Part shown: positions 51,066 to 62,815 of the stretch, piece by piece | Position numbering within the stretch: position 1 is the stretch's first letter | Layout of the letters: each line of letters begins with the position of its first letter | Assembly: GCA_027405735.1 (NCBI GenBank) | Contig: JAPEHQ010000009.1 | Span: 2,232,001-2,296,000, forward strand | Reading direction: 5' to 3' | DNA: 64,000 nucleotides | Origin: Mucor racemosus | Lineage: Eukaryota; Mucoromycota; Mucoromycetes; Mucorales; Mucoraceae | Translations under genes and position numbers: made by a program | Notes under the pieces: model-generated | What the model saw: only the letters and a program-made list of their open reading frames with translations | What the model was told of the DNA's origin: nothing | The model's database searches: none

Positions 51066-52720
51066 ATTGCCAGCAACTGCTTTCATAAAAGTGGATAAAC
51101 AACGCATTGTATTATATGCTACATAGTAAAAAAGTACGATTTAGAATGAATAAACTACACTCTATCTCTATAATTAATAACTTACTTTTCCAATCATTCT
51201 GACTACATGTGCATTTTAATTTGACATATTGATCAAGATTTTTTGGGCATACTGCTCCAGCACCGTACTCATAGCCTGGTATGTCAGTAAATGAGATTTC
51301 TGATCTCTTTAAAAACAAGGCTGCTGCAACAGTTTGTGGTAAAGCGTCTCCCCATCTATTTAAGCAATCAATTGAATGAAAATTCCATCTCACAACTTAA
51401 AAACTTACTTGTGATAAAAGAATCCTCCAGAAGCATCTAATTCATCAAAATATTTTGTATATTCCTTTGATTTCAAAAATCGAAGTGAAAATATAGCATA
51501 ATTATTATTTATCGCACAATTACTAAAATGGCCATTGTATTCGCCCAATGCATTATTTGTGTCTATTTGTTTGCGTCTGCTTTCATCGTTGAATAGACCC
51601 TTGAAAATGCTTTTACTGGTTGGTTGAATAATATCTTTGTTATCTGTGATAAATGCATTCAAGACATCATTAAATTCATCAAGGTTTTCATGGTTTTCTG
51701 TCATTGTCAATGCAAATGCTGTTATGATACATATGTTAGTTTAGTACTTGTTTACTGATTATCAACAAACATCTTACAAAGCTTTTGACCATTAGTCTTC
51801 ATTTTCTTGAAAGGATCAACTGGAATATCGCAAGAATAGCGTGAACCAGCTTGCACTTTCCAATAATACTCTAAATCTTTCAAAAGTGGGTGATGCGCAA
51901 TGAATCCCATGTTGTATCTAAAAGTAAAATTAGATTTAATATACACGTTATGAGCAACAAAAACAAATAAACAATGCTATACTTGCCTAGTCATTCTTCG
52001 CCAGCTCATACTCTCACCACTATTGATGTTGTGATCTTTAACCATTTCCTTCATATTCCTTTCGGCTTTCTTGATATCTACCCAGTACGGCTCTTGCCAT
52101 TCGATTGCAGGTGCTTGACCAAAATACACTGGCGCCTTACTTGCATTAGTAATCCATTCTCTAAACTTTTTAGAGAAAATCTTATCACTAAGAATAACCC
52201 ATGGATAGCCTTCACGTTTATTGAAGGCTCTTTCAAGTTCTATCATTGTAGCTCTCAATTTATAAACCTCTTCTTCCTGAACTAATGCTACAAAAGCAGC
52301 TTTAACTTTGGTAGTGGAGTTGGTGACACTTTGCCAATTCAGATACGAATCAGGAGCAATATAATCAGAACTAAATGGCTTTAACTTTTCTTGATGTGGA
52401 GCATAATTTAAAAATGAAGGATCATTGAACTTTTCTTTAATGCTTTTGAGAATGCTTTCTGCACTAGCATTGTACGCACTAGCCCTTGGTGACGATTGAT
52501 TGGGAGTTAGGAATAGATATCCTGCGATTAATACAATGGCAACACCTGTTAAAGACCATACAATATTGCGTTTTAGCCAAAAGGACATTCGGCTCCAATA
52601 GGTGTGGTAAATGGTTTTAGGCCACCATCTTGTTTGATCCGTTTTGATGGTGATACGATGCGGAGTGGAAGGAGGAGATCGCTCAGCATCTAATAAACTT
52701 TCACCAGAATTTACTGCCAT
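51060..52720 (-). CDS. Alpha-1,2-mannosyltransferase, GT15 (KRE2/MNT1 family)
   Basis: Golgi type II membrane enzyme that adds alpha-1,2-mannose from GDP-mannose to O- and N-glycans. Five exons on the minus strand (51987-52720, 51778-51917, 51409-51718, 51186-51355, 51060-51118) encode 470 residues. A signal anchor lies at about 52-72 (NIVWSLTGVAIVLIAGYLFL) after a basic cytoplasmic tail. GT15 features: VKAAFVALVQEEEVYKLRATMIELERAFN, YPWVILSDKIFSKKF, PYWVDIKKAERNMKEM, the SWRRMTRYNMGFIAHHPLLKDLEYYWKVQ block with SRYSCDIPVDPF, FSLRFLKSKEYTKYFDELD and WGDALPQTVAAALFLKRSEI. Intron 1 has a GC donor (AG|GCAAGT). The last exon is inferred from a strong GTAAGT donor; reading through instead would end at 51112 with a different 26-residue tail. 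Confidence 0.9.
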
Positions 52721-53542
52721 TGAGTTGGTTTAATGAAAGAAAAGCAAAAAATAAAATAAAAAGGGATACTTGATATGATGTGTTTGTACATACAATACAA
52801 GTAGATACTAAAAATTTGATATGTTAATTAATATATATAAGGCAAGATGAAATGTCAAGTGTATCTTTCAGGGCGTATTTTGAATGTAAAACTCAGCTCA
52901 GGTCCCCCATCGTTGACTCCATCTATAGCTGCAATTGATCTGATGGCAATTTGACATGATAACAACATAGATTTGATATTGTATAATAATGAAATTAACT
53001 CACTATGAATATGCAAGGATACATCATACAGTTATACCTGTGTTTTGGTCAAACTCAGATGGAAAAAAAATGCTGTATGGAGCTTTTAAAGAATTGTTTC
53101 TCGGGATTTAGGATAGCAAATTTCTAGAGAATACATGTCAAGTATATTTTGGGCATGTCAAGTTTACTGTCTTATTATTTGTTTTGTAAAGAACAGCTAT
53201 TTTCCTGTAGCAAAATTATTTTAAATTTGAAACATGCAAACGACGATTTTCTAAATTTCATTTCTTTATCTCACCCTTTTCCATTAGAGTGAGCATTGAA
53301 TATTAGTACAACAAACAAATGCATGCACTCCAAAGATGGGAATGTAAAATCATCTCTCTTGAGATACAGCACGAGCTGTGTGATACATTATTTAGAATCA
53401 GATCCGCTCGTATTAATTAAAAAATCTCCCAATTTGTAAAATGTTGGTATATACATTTTTATGACAAAAAGGTAAAGAATAATGGTGATATTCTTTATAA
53501 TTTTTTATTATTATGTTTAATAAATGATGTTGATGAAGAGAA
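52721..53542. other. Intergenic region
   Basis: About 820 bp containing the mannosyltransferase promoter and the alpha-tubulin 3' flank. No gene or repeat is recognised. TA-rich tracts occur at 52828-52838. Confidence 0.5.
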
Positions 53543-54992
53543 TTAGTATTCTTCAGCATCCTCAATCTCAGAATCACCCAAGGAGTCAGAACCAACTTCC
53601 TCGTAATCCTTCTCAAGGGCAGCCAAATCTTCACGAGCTTCGGAGAATTCACCTTCTTCCATACCTTCACCGACGTACCAATGAACGAAAGCACGCTTGG
53701 CATACATCAAATCGAACTTGTGATCAAGACGAGCCCAAGCTTCAGCAATGGCAGTAGTGTTGGACAACATACAGAGAGCACGTTGGACAGTAGCGAGGTC
53801 ACCACCAGGGACAGCAGCAGGGGCACGACAGTTAATACCGACCTTGAAACCGGTAGGGCACCAATCAACGAATTGAATAGTACGCTTAGTCTTGATGGTA
53901 GAGATAGCAGCGTTGGTGTCCTTGGGGACAACATCACCACGATACAACAAACAACAAGACATGTACTTGCCATGACGAGGATCACACTTGACCATTTGGT
54001 TGTTAGGTTCGAAACAAGCATTGGTAATTTCTTGAACAGAGAGTTGTTCATGATAAGCCTTAGCAGAAGAAATGATGGGGGCATAAGTAACCAAGGGGAA
54101 ATGAATACGAGGGTAAGGGACCAAATTGGTTTGGAATTCGTTCAAATCAACGTTAAGAGAACCATCGAAACGCAAAGAAGCAGTGATGGAAGAAACGACT
54201 TGAGCAATCAAACGGTTAAGGTTGGTATAAGAAGGACGTTCAATGTCCAAGTTGCGACGACAGATATCATAGATAGCTTCGTTATCAACCATGAAGGAGA
54301 CATCAGAATGTTCAAGAGTGGTATGGGTAGTGAGGATAGAGTTGTAAGGTTCAACAACAGAGGTAGCAACTTGAGGAGCAGGGTAAACAGAGAACTCGAG
54401 CTTGGACTTCTTACCGTAATCAACGGAGAGACGTTCCATCAAGAGAGCACCGAAACCAGAACCGGTACCACCACCGAAGGAGTGGAAGACCAAGAAACCT
54501 TGAAGACCAGTACAGTTATCAGCCAACTTACGGATACGATCCAAGACAGAGTCAACCAACTCTTTACCAACGGTATAATGACCACGAGCATAGTTGTTGG
54601 CGGCATCTTCCTTACCAGTGATTAATTGTTCTATATGTTTTATTAAGGAGTTAGTACATGTGCACATGTGAATAATATACATTTTTATTTATTTTTATTT
54701 TTAAAAACAAATAAACAAATACCAACTTACCAGGATGGAACAATTGACGATAAGCACCAGTACGAACTTCATCAACAACGGTAGGTTCTAAATCGACCAT
54801 GACGGTACGAGGAACGTGCTTACCAGAGCTAGTTTCACTGAAGAAGGTATCGAAAGAGTTATCACCAGTGTTCAACTCTTCGGGAATATGACCATCAGGT
54901 TGAATACCGTGTTCGAGACAGTAAAGTTCCCAACAGGCGTTACCAATTTGGACACCAGCTTGACCAACGTGAATAGAAATAACTTCTCTCAT
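53543..54992 (-). CDS. Alpha-tubulin
   Basis: GTP-binding subunit of microtubules. Two exons on the minus strand (54731-54992 and 53543-54630) encode 449 residues. Diagnostic features are the N-terminal [24 protein letters not shown], the alpha-specific segment [14 protein letters not shown], the GTP-binding tubulin signature [21 protein letters not shown], the alpha catalytic-loop region, and an acidic tail ending EDAEEY with the terminal Tyr. Lys40 of the animal acetylation loop is not present in the corresponding loop ([15 protein letters not shown]). A 314-codon antisense frame over exon 2 is a codon-bias shadow. Strong codon bias points to high expression. Only 167 bp separate it from the upstream homeobox gene. 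Confidence 0.97.
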
Positions 54993-55159
54993 TTTTAATA
55001 GATAATAGGGTGTTTATTAAGTTGATTTATTCAAAAGTTAAGGGAGAATAAGCAACAAATGTTTAACGAAAGAAAAGAAAAACAAAAAGGATGAGGGGGG
55101 GTACATGGTTTTTTATATTACACAATTTTAATCATACGCACCAATCATAGTAATGTAAA

Positions 55160-55828
55160 TTAATGAATAACTGTAGCTAAATACTCGTTTTCTTTTGATA
55201 ATAAATCTAGTTCTGCTTTTAATGCAAGAGCTGGGCCATCCAACTGATGTAAACCTATGATGGAAGCTTGTTTATCTTCAGTATAATCTCTGCATTGGAT
55301 CCAATTTTTTTGTGGTGTTTCCATATAAAATGAAATTTGTTGAGTTGATACAATATTAATTTCCAATCTGGCCCAGCCAGGTCTACTAGTTAATGGGGAT
55401 AATTTTATAGATTGAACGAATTCTTGAGGGAACTCCATTTTGAATTTTGAAATACCATCTTGAATACACCAATTAAATAACTTGTTTTCCTTGTCAAATT
55501 GACAAGATAAATCATTTGGTTCAAATGTCATTCTTTTCCAGGTACCAATTTGAAGTGCTTCAGCAGATATAGATTGAGTATTAGTAGTATTTATAATAGT
55601 ATTTGTTGTTGTTGTTGTTGTTGTTGCTGTTGCTGTTGCCGTAGAGGAGGGGATATCATAGTTGTTATTAGTTGTAAATATAGAGGGCGTAGTAGGAGTC
55701 ATCATAAGCGAAGGGTCTTCATCTGGTGTAATGTGTGAGTGTGAGTGTGCGTGTTTATAAATTAATTTAATATAATTAATTAAAAGATAAACTTACAAAA
55801 TGGTAAATCTGTCCACGCTAATTGTTGC

Positions 55829-55862
<34 letters not shown>

Positions 55863-56199
55863 CATAGAATGATAAATCTTGTACAGTTAAATTTGCAAAC
55901 TGTTCATGTTGACTTGGCGATAAGGAACTAGCATTACTCATCATGCTTGTATAATTTATATTCTCTATCATATTACTAGTATTTATGCTAAGTGGTAACA
56001 TAGAATTCTTATTAGATAGTTCAACTGATGAACCACGAAATTGTTTGTTGTTTGAATGATGATGAACATTAGAAGGATAAGGACCGATAGTATGTGCTCT
56101 TGCTCTTTGTTGATGAATTTCCTTTTTAGACCAATGACTGTATGGATCTGATTTCAATGTATCAGAAGGACTAATGGACCCACCATTTTCATCAATTAT

Positions 56200-56231
<32 letters not shown>

Positions 56232-56916
56232 GTGGAGGGGGAGGGGGAGGGGGAGGCATAGATTTCAAAGAGATTGGAGGAGGAGGCACTGAAGAAGAAG
56301 AAGCGGAAGAGGAAGAAGAATTGTAATGTTGATGTTGTTGATGTTGTTGTTGTTGTTGTTGTATATATGGATGATACATATGATGATGATGCTTTTGACG
56401 TTGTTGTAATTGCTGTTGCTGATTAAAGTAATAGTAGTAGTAATAATAATACAAATCAGGATTACTTTTAATAGGGTCTTCCATTACTTGACCAATGTCT
56501 TTTCCTTCTTTTTGTCTTTGATGATAAACAGCAGCTTGACAAGCAGCAGCAGCAGCAGAAGAAGCATAATATTGCATTCTTAATGTTTCATCATGTAACA
56601 TGCTTGATTTTTTAGCTACATTTTTGACTTTAGCTCTTCTATTTTGAAACCAGATTTGAATAGATCTTTCAGACATGCCAAGTTCCCGAGATAATTGTTC
56701 TCTAACACGGTTATTTGGACTAGGATTTACATTAAATGTCTTTTCTAAAACGGCAAGTTGTTCAGGTGTAGCACGAGTTCGTTTACGTGGTGCATTATTT
56801 GAATCAGTATTTGAATCTTTATCATTGGGTATAACATTATGTGGTGGTAAAGGTAATGATGGCATTGATGAATATTGTTGATGTAATGAATGTAATGTTG
56901 TTGATGAATTATTCAT
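55160..56916 (-). CDS. Homeodomain transcription factor, Gln-rich
   Basis: Two exons on the minus strand (55797-56916 and 55160-55722) encode 560 residues. A typical 60-residue homeodomain lies at about 43-102: RKRTRATPEQLAVLEKTF, then NNRVREQLSRELGMSERSIQIWFQNRRAKVK, with the third-helix WFQNRR fully conserved. The central region has runs of Tyr, Gln, Ser, Pro and Ala encoded by simple codon repeats, so its length is likely to vary between strains. The second exon adds a non-repetitive C-terminal domain of about 115 residues (GTWKRMTFEPNDLSCQF, FKMEFPQEFVQSIKL, PGWARLEI, 'SFYMETPQKNWIQC'), which recalls the conserved C-terminal part of fungal homeobox factors of the Yox1/Php1 type; that link is tentative. 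A long purine (AG)n tract lies just upstream. Confidence 0.88.
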
Positions 56917-57856
56917 TTTATTTTATTTTAAAAAAAAAGCGAAATAAAAAATAAAAAATAAAAATAAAAAAGAGAAAGAAAGGAAGAGAGAGGGAGAAAG
57001 AGAGAGAGAGAGAGAGAGAAGGTCTTTTAGTACAAAGTTTTATTGTGTGCCTTGGAATATCATCTTATAAAGTTTGCGTACTTCTTGTTTATTAATTGAC
57101 AGGTTACCGAATTTGAATTTTATATTAGTTTTTATTCCGCACTCTTTTTAATAAATCATGATCATGATAACACAATAGCACGATATTTTGTATAATGCAA
57201 CATGATATAAAAAAAAACATCTAGAACGTTTATTTTAATAATTATTATTATTGAATTCAATTGGCATAGTTTTATGTAGATGAAAGAAATTGGCAACATT
57301 GAAAAGGCATCGGGATTTTAATATGTTGAATAAACCATGAAATCGGTCTGGCTCTTTTTTTTTTTACCTTTCATATAATATATATTGGAAACAGAGCCCT
57401 TAATTTTTGTTACACATATTGTAGAACAAGCTTATATGGTACACGTGCTATACTTGATATATACAAGCACCTTTTTTTTTTTTATAATAAAGGTTTATTA
57501 CAATCCAAACAAGAGAATGGCCTGACATTGTCTCGACCTGTTAAATCGAGCTATTTTATATATACAGAAAAAACCACATTACATGTTATGAAAAAAACAT
57601 TAAAAAATCCCCAATTTTTTAATAAACACAAGAATTAATATTTTAATATAACACAAATATAATTTCATATAATAAATTCAAGGAGAAATGAATGAAAAAT
57701 AAAGAGAAATCAAGTAAAAACGTGGATTGATCAGAATATTCGTACAACATTTTTCAATTTCTATTATTTATTTTATATATTCATTATTCAAAGGAAAAGA
57801 GGGGGGGTATATCAAATCAGTTCAAGTATCACATAACAATTAAATTGTGGATCATT
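56917..57856. other. Intergenic region with purine tract
   Basis: About 940 bp between same-strand genes. Positions 56930-57022 are almost purely A/G on the plus strand and end in an (AG)n microsatellite at about 57000-57018; this is the probable 5' leader or promoter of the homeobox gene. The rest is AT-rich 3' flank of the arrestin-like gene, with no coding signal. Confidence 0.55.
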
Positions 57857-59650
57857 TTAAGCTGCGTAATCAGGTGGGGGGATCGACGGTATACGATCCA
57901 AGAGTGGCATGGCCGGTGCTGATTCTGTAGGTAAGTATAAAGCTTGAGACGCCAATTCCATTTCTCTACAAAAGGCATGGTAACATGAGCACAAATAAGG
58001 ATGTGGTTGATTAGGTTTATCCATAGTTGTAACTGTCGATTGAACTTTGTATTTCGATTTCTTATTACTCGTGTTATTGACAGTTAAAGACGGTTTTACT
58101 CCTAATTCATGATAAGATGGTAATCTACCATAATCTTCCTTTAATCTACAATCAAATACTGTAATAGCTGAATCCAATGTAATGGTTTCTCTATTCCGAC
58201 CATCTTGGATACTTTGGTCTATTTTAGTTTTGTTTAATCTTAGTAATACATTGGACCAGCTTGCATTATTTTGTTGTGGTTGTTGTGCAGTAGTAGATGA
58301 TGATAAACTAGGGCTACTACTATTGCTAGTAGGTGTTGGTGGTCTGCTTAAACGTGGTGGAAGCATGATTGGAGCACCGATGGCTCGGGAGTTATTATTA
58401 TTATTATTATTATGGTGGTTGTTTGCAAAATGAGCTGCCGGTGGTGGAGTAAGGGTACCCGTGGATATTACAGGTTCGGGAACTACATTAGGTTCTTCAA
58501 AACTAGTTTGACTACTACTTCTACTAAGAAATTGTCGATTTCCTTCTACATCTAAATAAGATAATGTTAAATTGATCTCTAAATGGTGTCTGAATTGAAT
58601 TTCTTTGATATATGTTGTATGTCGAATATTTTGTTGACATGTAGGTGCATGAAATGCTAAGCGATGTGCGAAATCATGTACCAATTCAATGCCATTCTGA
58701 TTCTTATCGAATATTGGTTCCAATTGCTTGGTTGTCACATCGACTTCACCAAACTCTGCTAATCTAACTGATCCTGCAAATGGCATGGGGAATGTAATCG
58801 CGTCATTTCTCCATGCTCTCATTTCGGGAACACTATAACGTCTTGTTTCTGTCACATTGACTTCCATGTGTTCGATACGAGTGTGTTTAAGATGTGGTTC
58901 GATAATCATGCGAATGTAGAATAAATCGCCCGAAGAAAATGCTGCTGCTTCAATCAGTACTTCAATATCACCAAAAACCATGTGTTTCTCAAAGGTTCTC
59001 GATAAATTTGCCAATGAATTATTGGTAAGGAGTGAATTAGACATGTAAGTTCTCAATATCATAACAGGTTTAGTAATGTGCCAGCTAGAAAGCATTACAA
59101 TTCCAGGCCTTTGTACTTCAGCCTCTACAACATGACGGACTCTACCAAAAGTATCTTCAATAGTTGCAACAGTAGACTAATCAAATAAAGTTAGTTTCTA
59201 CATATTTATAAGGAGCATTTTTAACACACATTTGGTACAACGAAAGCAAATGAGAAACGATGGGTTCCGGCCGGTAGAACTAAGACCGGTGCGTTTTTAT
59301 CAATGTTGGGTGCCAAGATCTCTAAGGTTTGTTCTCCAAGTGATTTTTCTGCTGTTAACCTTGTTCCACGTGCTCCAATACCTTTTTTGAGAAATACAGA
59401 AAAAAATTTAATCTGCTGTGAACTTTTTTAGTGTATCATTTTGGATAAAAAACAAACCCTCTGGCCAATAAGTAACGGCATGACTTTTCAAGGTTACTGA
59501 TACATTGGAAATTTTGGTTGCTTTAGACAAGTTTAATACAACATTACCAGCAAATAACGTTGAAGCATCTTCCGTTGGTAAACCTCTTAAAATAATCGGT
59601 TTAAATGGATCAAATGCCAGTTGTCCATGAGACAAAAGCCCTAGTTGCAT
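57857..59650 (-). CDS. Arrestin-related trafficking adaptor with C-terminal PPxY motif
   Basis: Likely recruits a Rsp5/Nedd4-type ubiquitin ligase to membrane proteins for endocytosis. Three exons on the minus strand (59458-59650, 59230-59381, 57857-59176) encode 554 residues. The N-arrestin half shows LFAGNVVLNLSKATKISNVSVTLKSHAVTYWPEG, then LPAGTHRFSFAFVVPN. The C-arrestin half shows 'VMILRTYMSNSLL', FGDIEVLIEAAAFSSGDLFYIRMIIEPHLKHTRIEHMEVNVTE and a long polar loop rich in Asn/Ser/Pro. The protein ends IPPPDYAA, a PPDY WW-binding motif five residues from the C-terminus. The start at 59650 was chosen as the first Met in frame with the conserved N-arrestin strand; the 5' extension upstream is Phe/Tyr-rich and unlike the family. 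Confidence 0.85.
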
Positions 59651-62600
59651 GTTGTTGTTTTTTTCGGTATATATGTAAAAAAGAAAGATATAAAAAAAAG
59701 GATTCAATGAAAAAATATTTTTTCGATAAAAAAAAAGAATGATACTATTATAGGTACAACAAGGCGGGATAGTCATAACCAACGAGAATCCATAGTTGAA
59801 CGTCGGCACCCTAATACATGGTGTTCAAAGTTACTACTACATGTTGCCATCTTCCAATAAAATGTCACCATCTTTGTATCAAACAAGGTCAAAACGTTCT
59901 TGATTTCCTTCTGTATAGAAGTAATTTTGACTTCGGAGCTGTCAAATCTTTCAATAAGTTACACAATCAATGAGATAAGATTAATGGAAGTGAGATCCAC
60001 TGAATCAATATTTGTATAATACTGTGTGGCTAGTAGTTCCTGTCCGTCGTCAATGTACCCTCATCGTTTCTACTATCCTTTCTTTTTGTGTAGCTTTTCT
60101 TTATAATAAAAAACCATTCTCCATTGGCAAATGTAAATCAGAATTGCAAAATATTATAATTTGCATATAATAAACTTGAAATTCCGTTTTCAGGTATAGA
60201 TGCCGATATTTTCTCAAATGTCAGCATAAAAGCAGTAAAAAAAATGTAAAAAGGTATATTAACATCTCAATATTACAATTAAATACAAAACCATATATTA
60301 TTTGAAGGCAATTGTAATGAAAAAATCTCTTAAACATCTCGACACTACTTTTTACGAGGGGCTGTTTTTCAAAAATTAATATTCTTGCTTTTCAGAAAAG
60401 CAGATAGAGTACACTTTTCAAGTGTTTTTTGACTAATGCATCTTAAACAGATTATATTATTGGAATACACCGAGATCTCATATGATATCTATATTTGTAT
60501 GACATGGTTTTAAAACAAAATACAAATCTCTCGTAAATAAAATCATTTAAAAATGTATCTATATCATCATTGATTGGCTAATAATAGTCATTAGTTATTG
60601 CTTTTTAACCTACAGCTATCCAATTAAAAAAAATAACAAAAGATTTATCCCTTTTTTGATTTTTGGTCTCCCTCGTTTTGTGTTATAAAATCTGTTATTT
60701 TGATGTAATTATTCGCAATGCTACTTTAATAATATGCATATATGTTGGTAATTATTATTGTTGTATTTTTTTATGTACTCATAAGTGAACTGTATGTTAA
60801 ATTCGTTCAAAGCACCAAAAAAAGGGCAAAATTTACGCAAATGAAATATCGATTTCGGAGTTTAAATACAAATTGCAAACTGTTTCCTGCATCATGAAAA
60901 AATGTCAATTTGGAAAAAACTGGACAATATTTTGTAAATATCTCATAAAATATTATAGCTAATGTATGTAGCAAATTAATTAAAAGTTATAGAGTTCGAC
61001 GTTGCGGATCGAATGATGTATAGGACATTAGCATTGAACCATTACATCTCGCTAAATTCACAATTATAGAAATAATCGTTTTTGTCCTAAAAGTCAAAAA
61101 TAATGGCAGACATTCTAGCAGCATACATTTTCATATGATAAAATAAGCTTTTACGGTCATTTGATACTAATATTTGCCTTAGTAAAAAATCCCATTTTTG
61201 GGGACTAAAATGGAATTTTGTCCATATTGATCAAATTCCCTTGCTATGACAGGGGGAAAAATTGAAAAAATGATAAAATTGAAAAAAATGAGCTATTACT
61301 GTAGCATTGAACTATGAAAAGAGGGCAATCGTTTGGTATGCTTTAGAGCATCAGGGGAAGCCTAGAACTATCAATATGACGCCATTTAAAATCCTGATTT
61401 GAACGAGATTTTGGTGAAACATGACCAATTGTTCGCAAATATTTGTATATAGCATTTCTTTTATTCATTTATAAAATTACGCAAACATTCAAGCTACAAT
61501 ATTAAATGCAAAACTTCAGTTGTTTGAATAAAAAAATTGATGAATTGCTTGAATATTGAATCTAAAAAACGTAGGAAATGTACCAGAATACCCCGCTAAA
61601 ATCGGTAGTTTAAGTGAGCAGATAACCACATAATCGATACAGCTATTTGGTAGGCATCTGGAAATCTAGTAAATTGTAATGAATTATCTTTCACTTCTAA
61701 ATCATGAGTTACAATGAAGGTTTACATGTACAATTATTGCTTAATTTGAGGGAAAAAATTACCTTCAACCACAATTTAAACGTTAACCTTCATTGTTTGG
61801 GGCTATTTATCAATCTAAAGTATTTGAAAAAGCTTATAATACATTTAATATATGATTTTTTATTCAAACGGATCAACAGACGTTGAAATACTACCCCTAA
61901 ACAGGACTTTAGCCATATCGGCAACTAGCAGTTTTTGCTTTACTGGCTGTCATTACCGAATTTTATAGAATTTTTTCATATAACTGAAAGCTACTATAAA
62001 TTCAATAAAGTATATATTCATGTTCATTGAAATTGGATATCCACGGTAATAATTTATTTACTACAAAAAAGTTTCCTGAAAGCATTGAGAGATGTCAATT
62101 TGTGATGATATATTTCCAAAATTTTATCCAACGCAAAAAATATATGACATTCACTTGACATGATATTAATGTCTCTGCTCAACTATGATAGACCTCTTGT
62201 TAGCATTGTGATTTTCTCATTGCATGTTCTATGACCTCATTCGAGCAATTAAAAATCACTTATCTTTGTGAGTAATGTGAATACACTAAATTTTTATGTT
62301 CAGCGCATTTAGTTACACGACATTGTACAATGTTCATTATTGAAAATGAGTACAATTAGTATCAGAGGACCCAAAGCAAGCCACATAATTTTAAGATCGT
62401 CATTAGAAAATGGCTTTTATGTATGTTTGTATATATTCTGTGGATTAAAATCTCTGTGTGATCTCTGAGAAAGGAGGAATTGTTTATGAATTGCTGGAAA
62501 AATTATTCGGCCATAGATGCAAATAAGCAAGTAATGTACCCAGGTACCACGATTTATAAATTTAATCTCACAGCCACAACAATTCCCATATTTATAATTA

Positions 62601-62815
62601 TTATCCTATCAGAGTATGTCTATTTGGCCAAATGAATCTAATTTCTAATCAAGTTGCCTTGATTTTTAAGAATATACCAGGTAAGTCATGTTGTACAATT
62701 TCGAATTGTACAAATATCTGTGTCTAACCATCAAAATAAAACCTGATTACTGCAGTGTTTTTTTATTATGAGATTACTCTATTTCTTTTTCATTTAAGAT
62801 CTTTGTATTAAAACA
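59651..62815. other. AT-rich spacer with a family-2 repeat fragment
   Basis: About 3.2 kb with no supported gene. It carries a partial third copy of repeat family 2 (about 60895-61215). The kelch-gene promoter should be close to 62816. The frame at 61704-61886 is not protein-like. Confidence 0.55.
60895..61215 (+). repeat. Dispersed repeat family 2, copy c (partial, diverged)
   Basis: Same orientation as copy a. Landmarks retained are 'aaaaatgtcaatttggaaaaaa' (with one change), 'ataaaatattatag', 'gatcgaatgatg' and the identical 'gccttagtaaaaaatccca' with 'tttttggggactaaaatg'. Similarity fades after about 61215. Confidence 0.55.

Noticed and set aside
53681..54625. A 314-codon open frame antisense to alpha-tubulin
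   Set aside because: It mirrors the highly codon-biased tubulin exon; the peptide is Thr/Arg/Val-rich with no family features. A shadow of strong codon bias.
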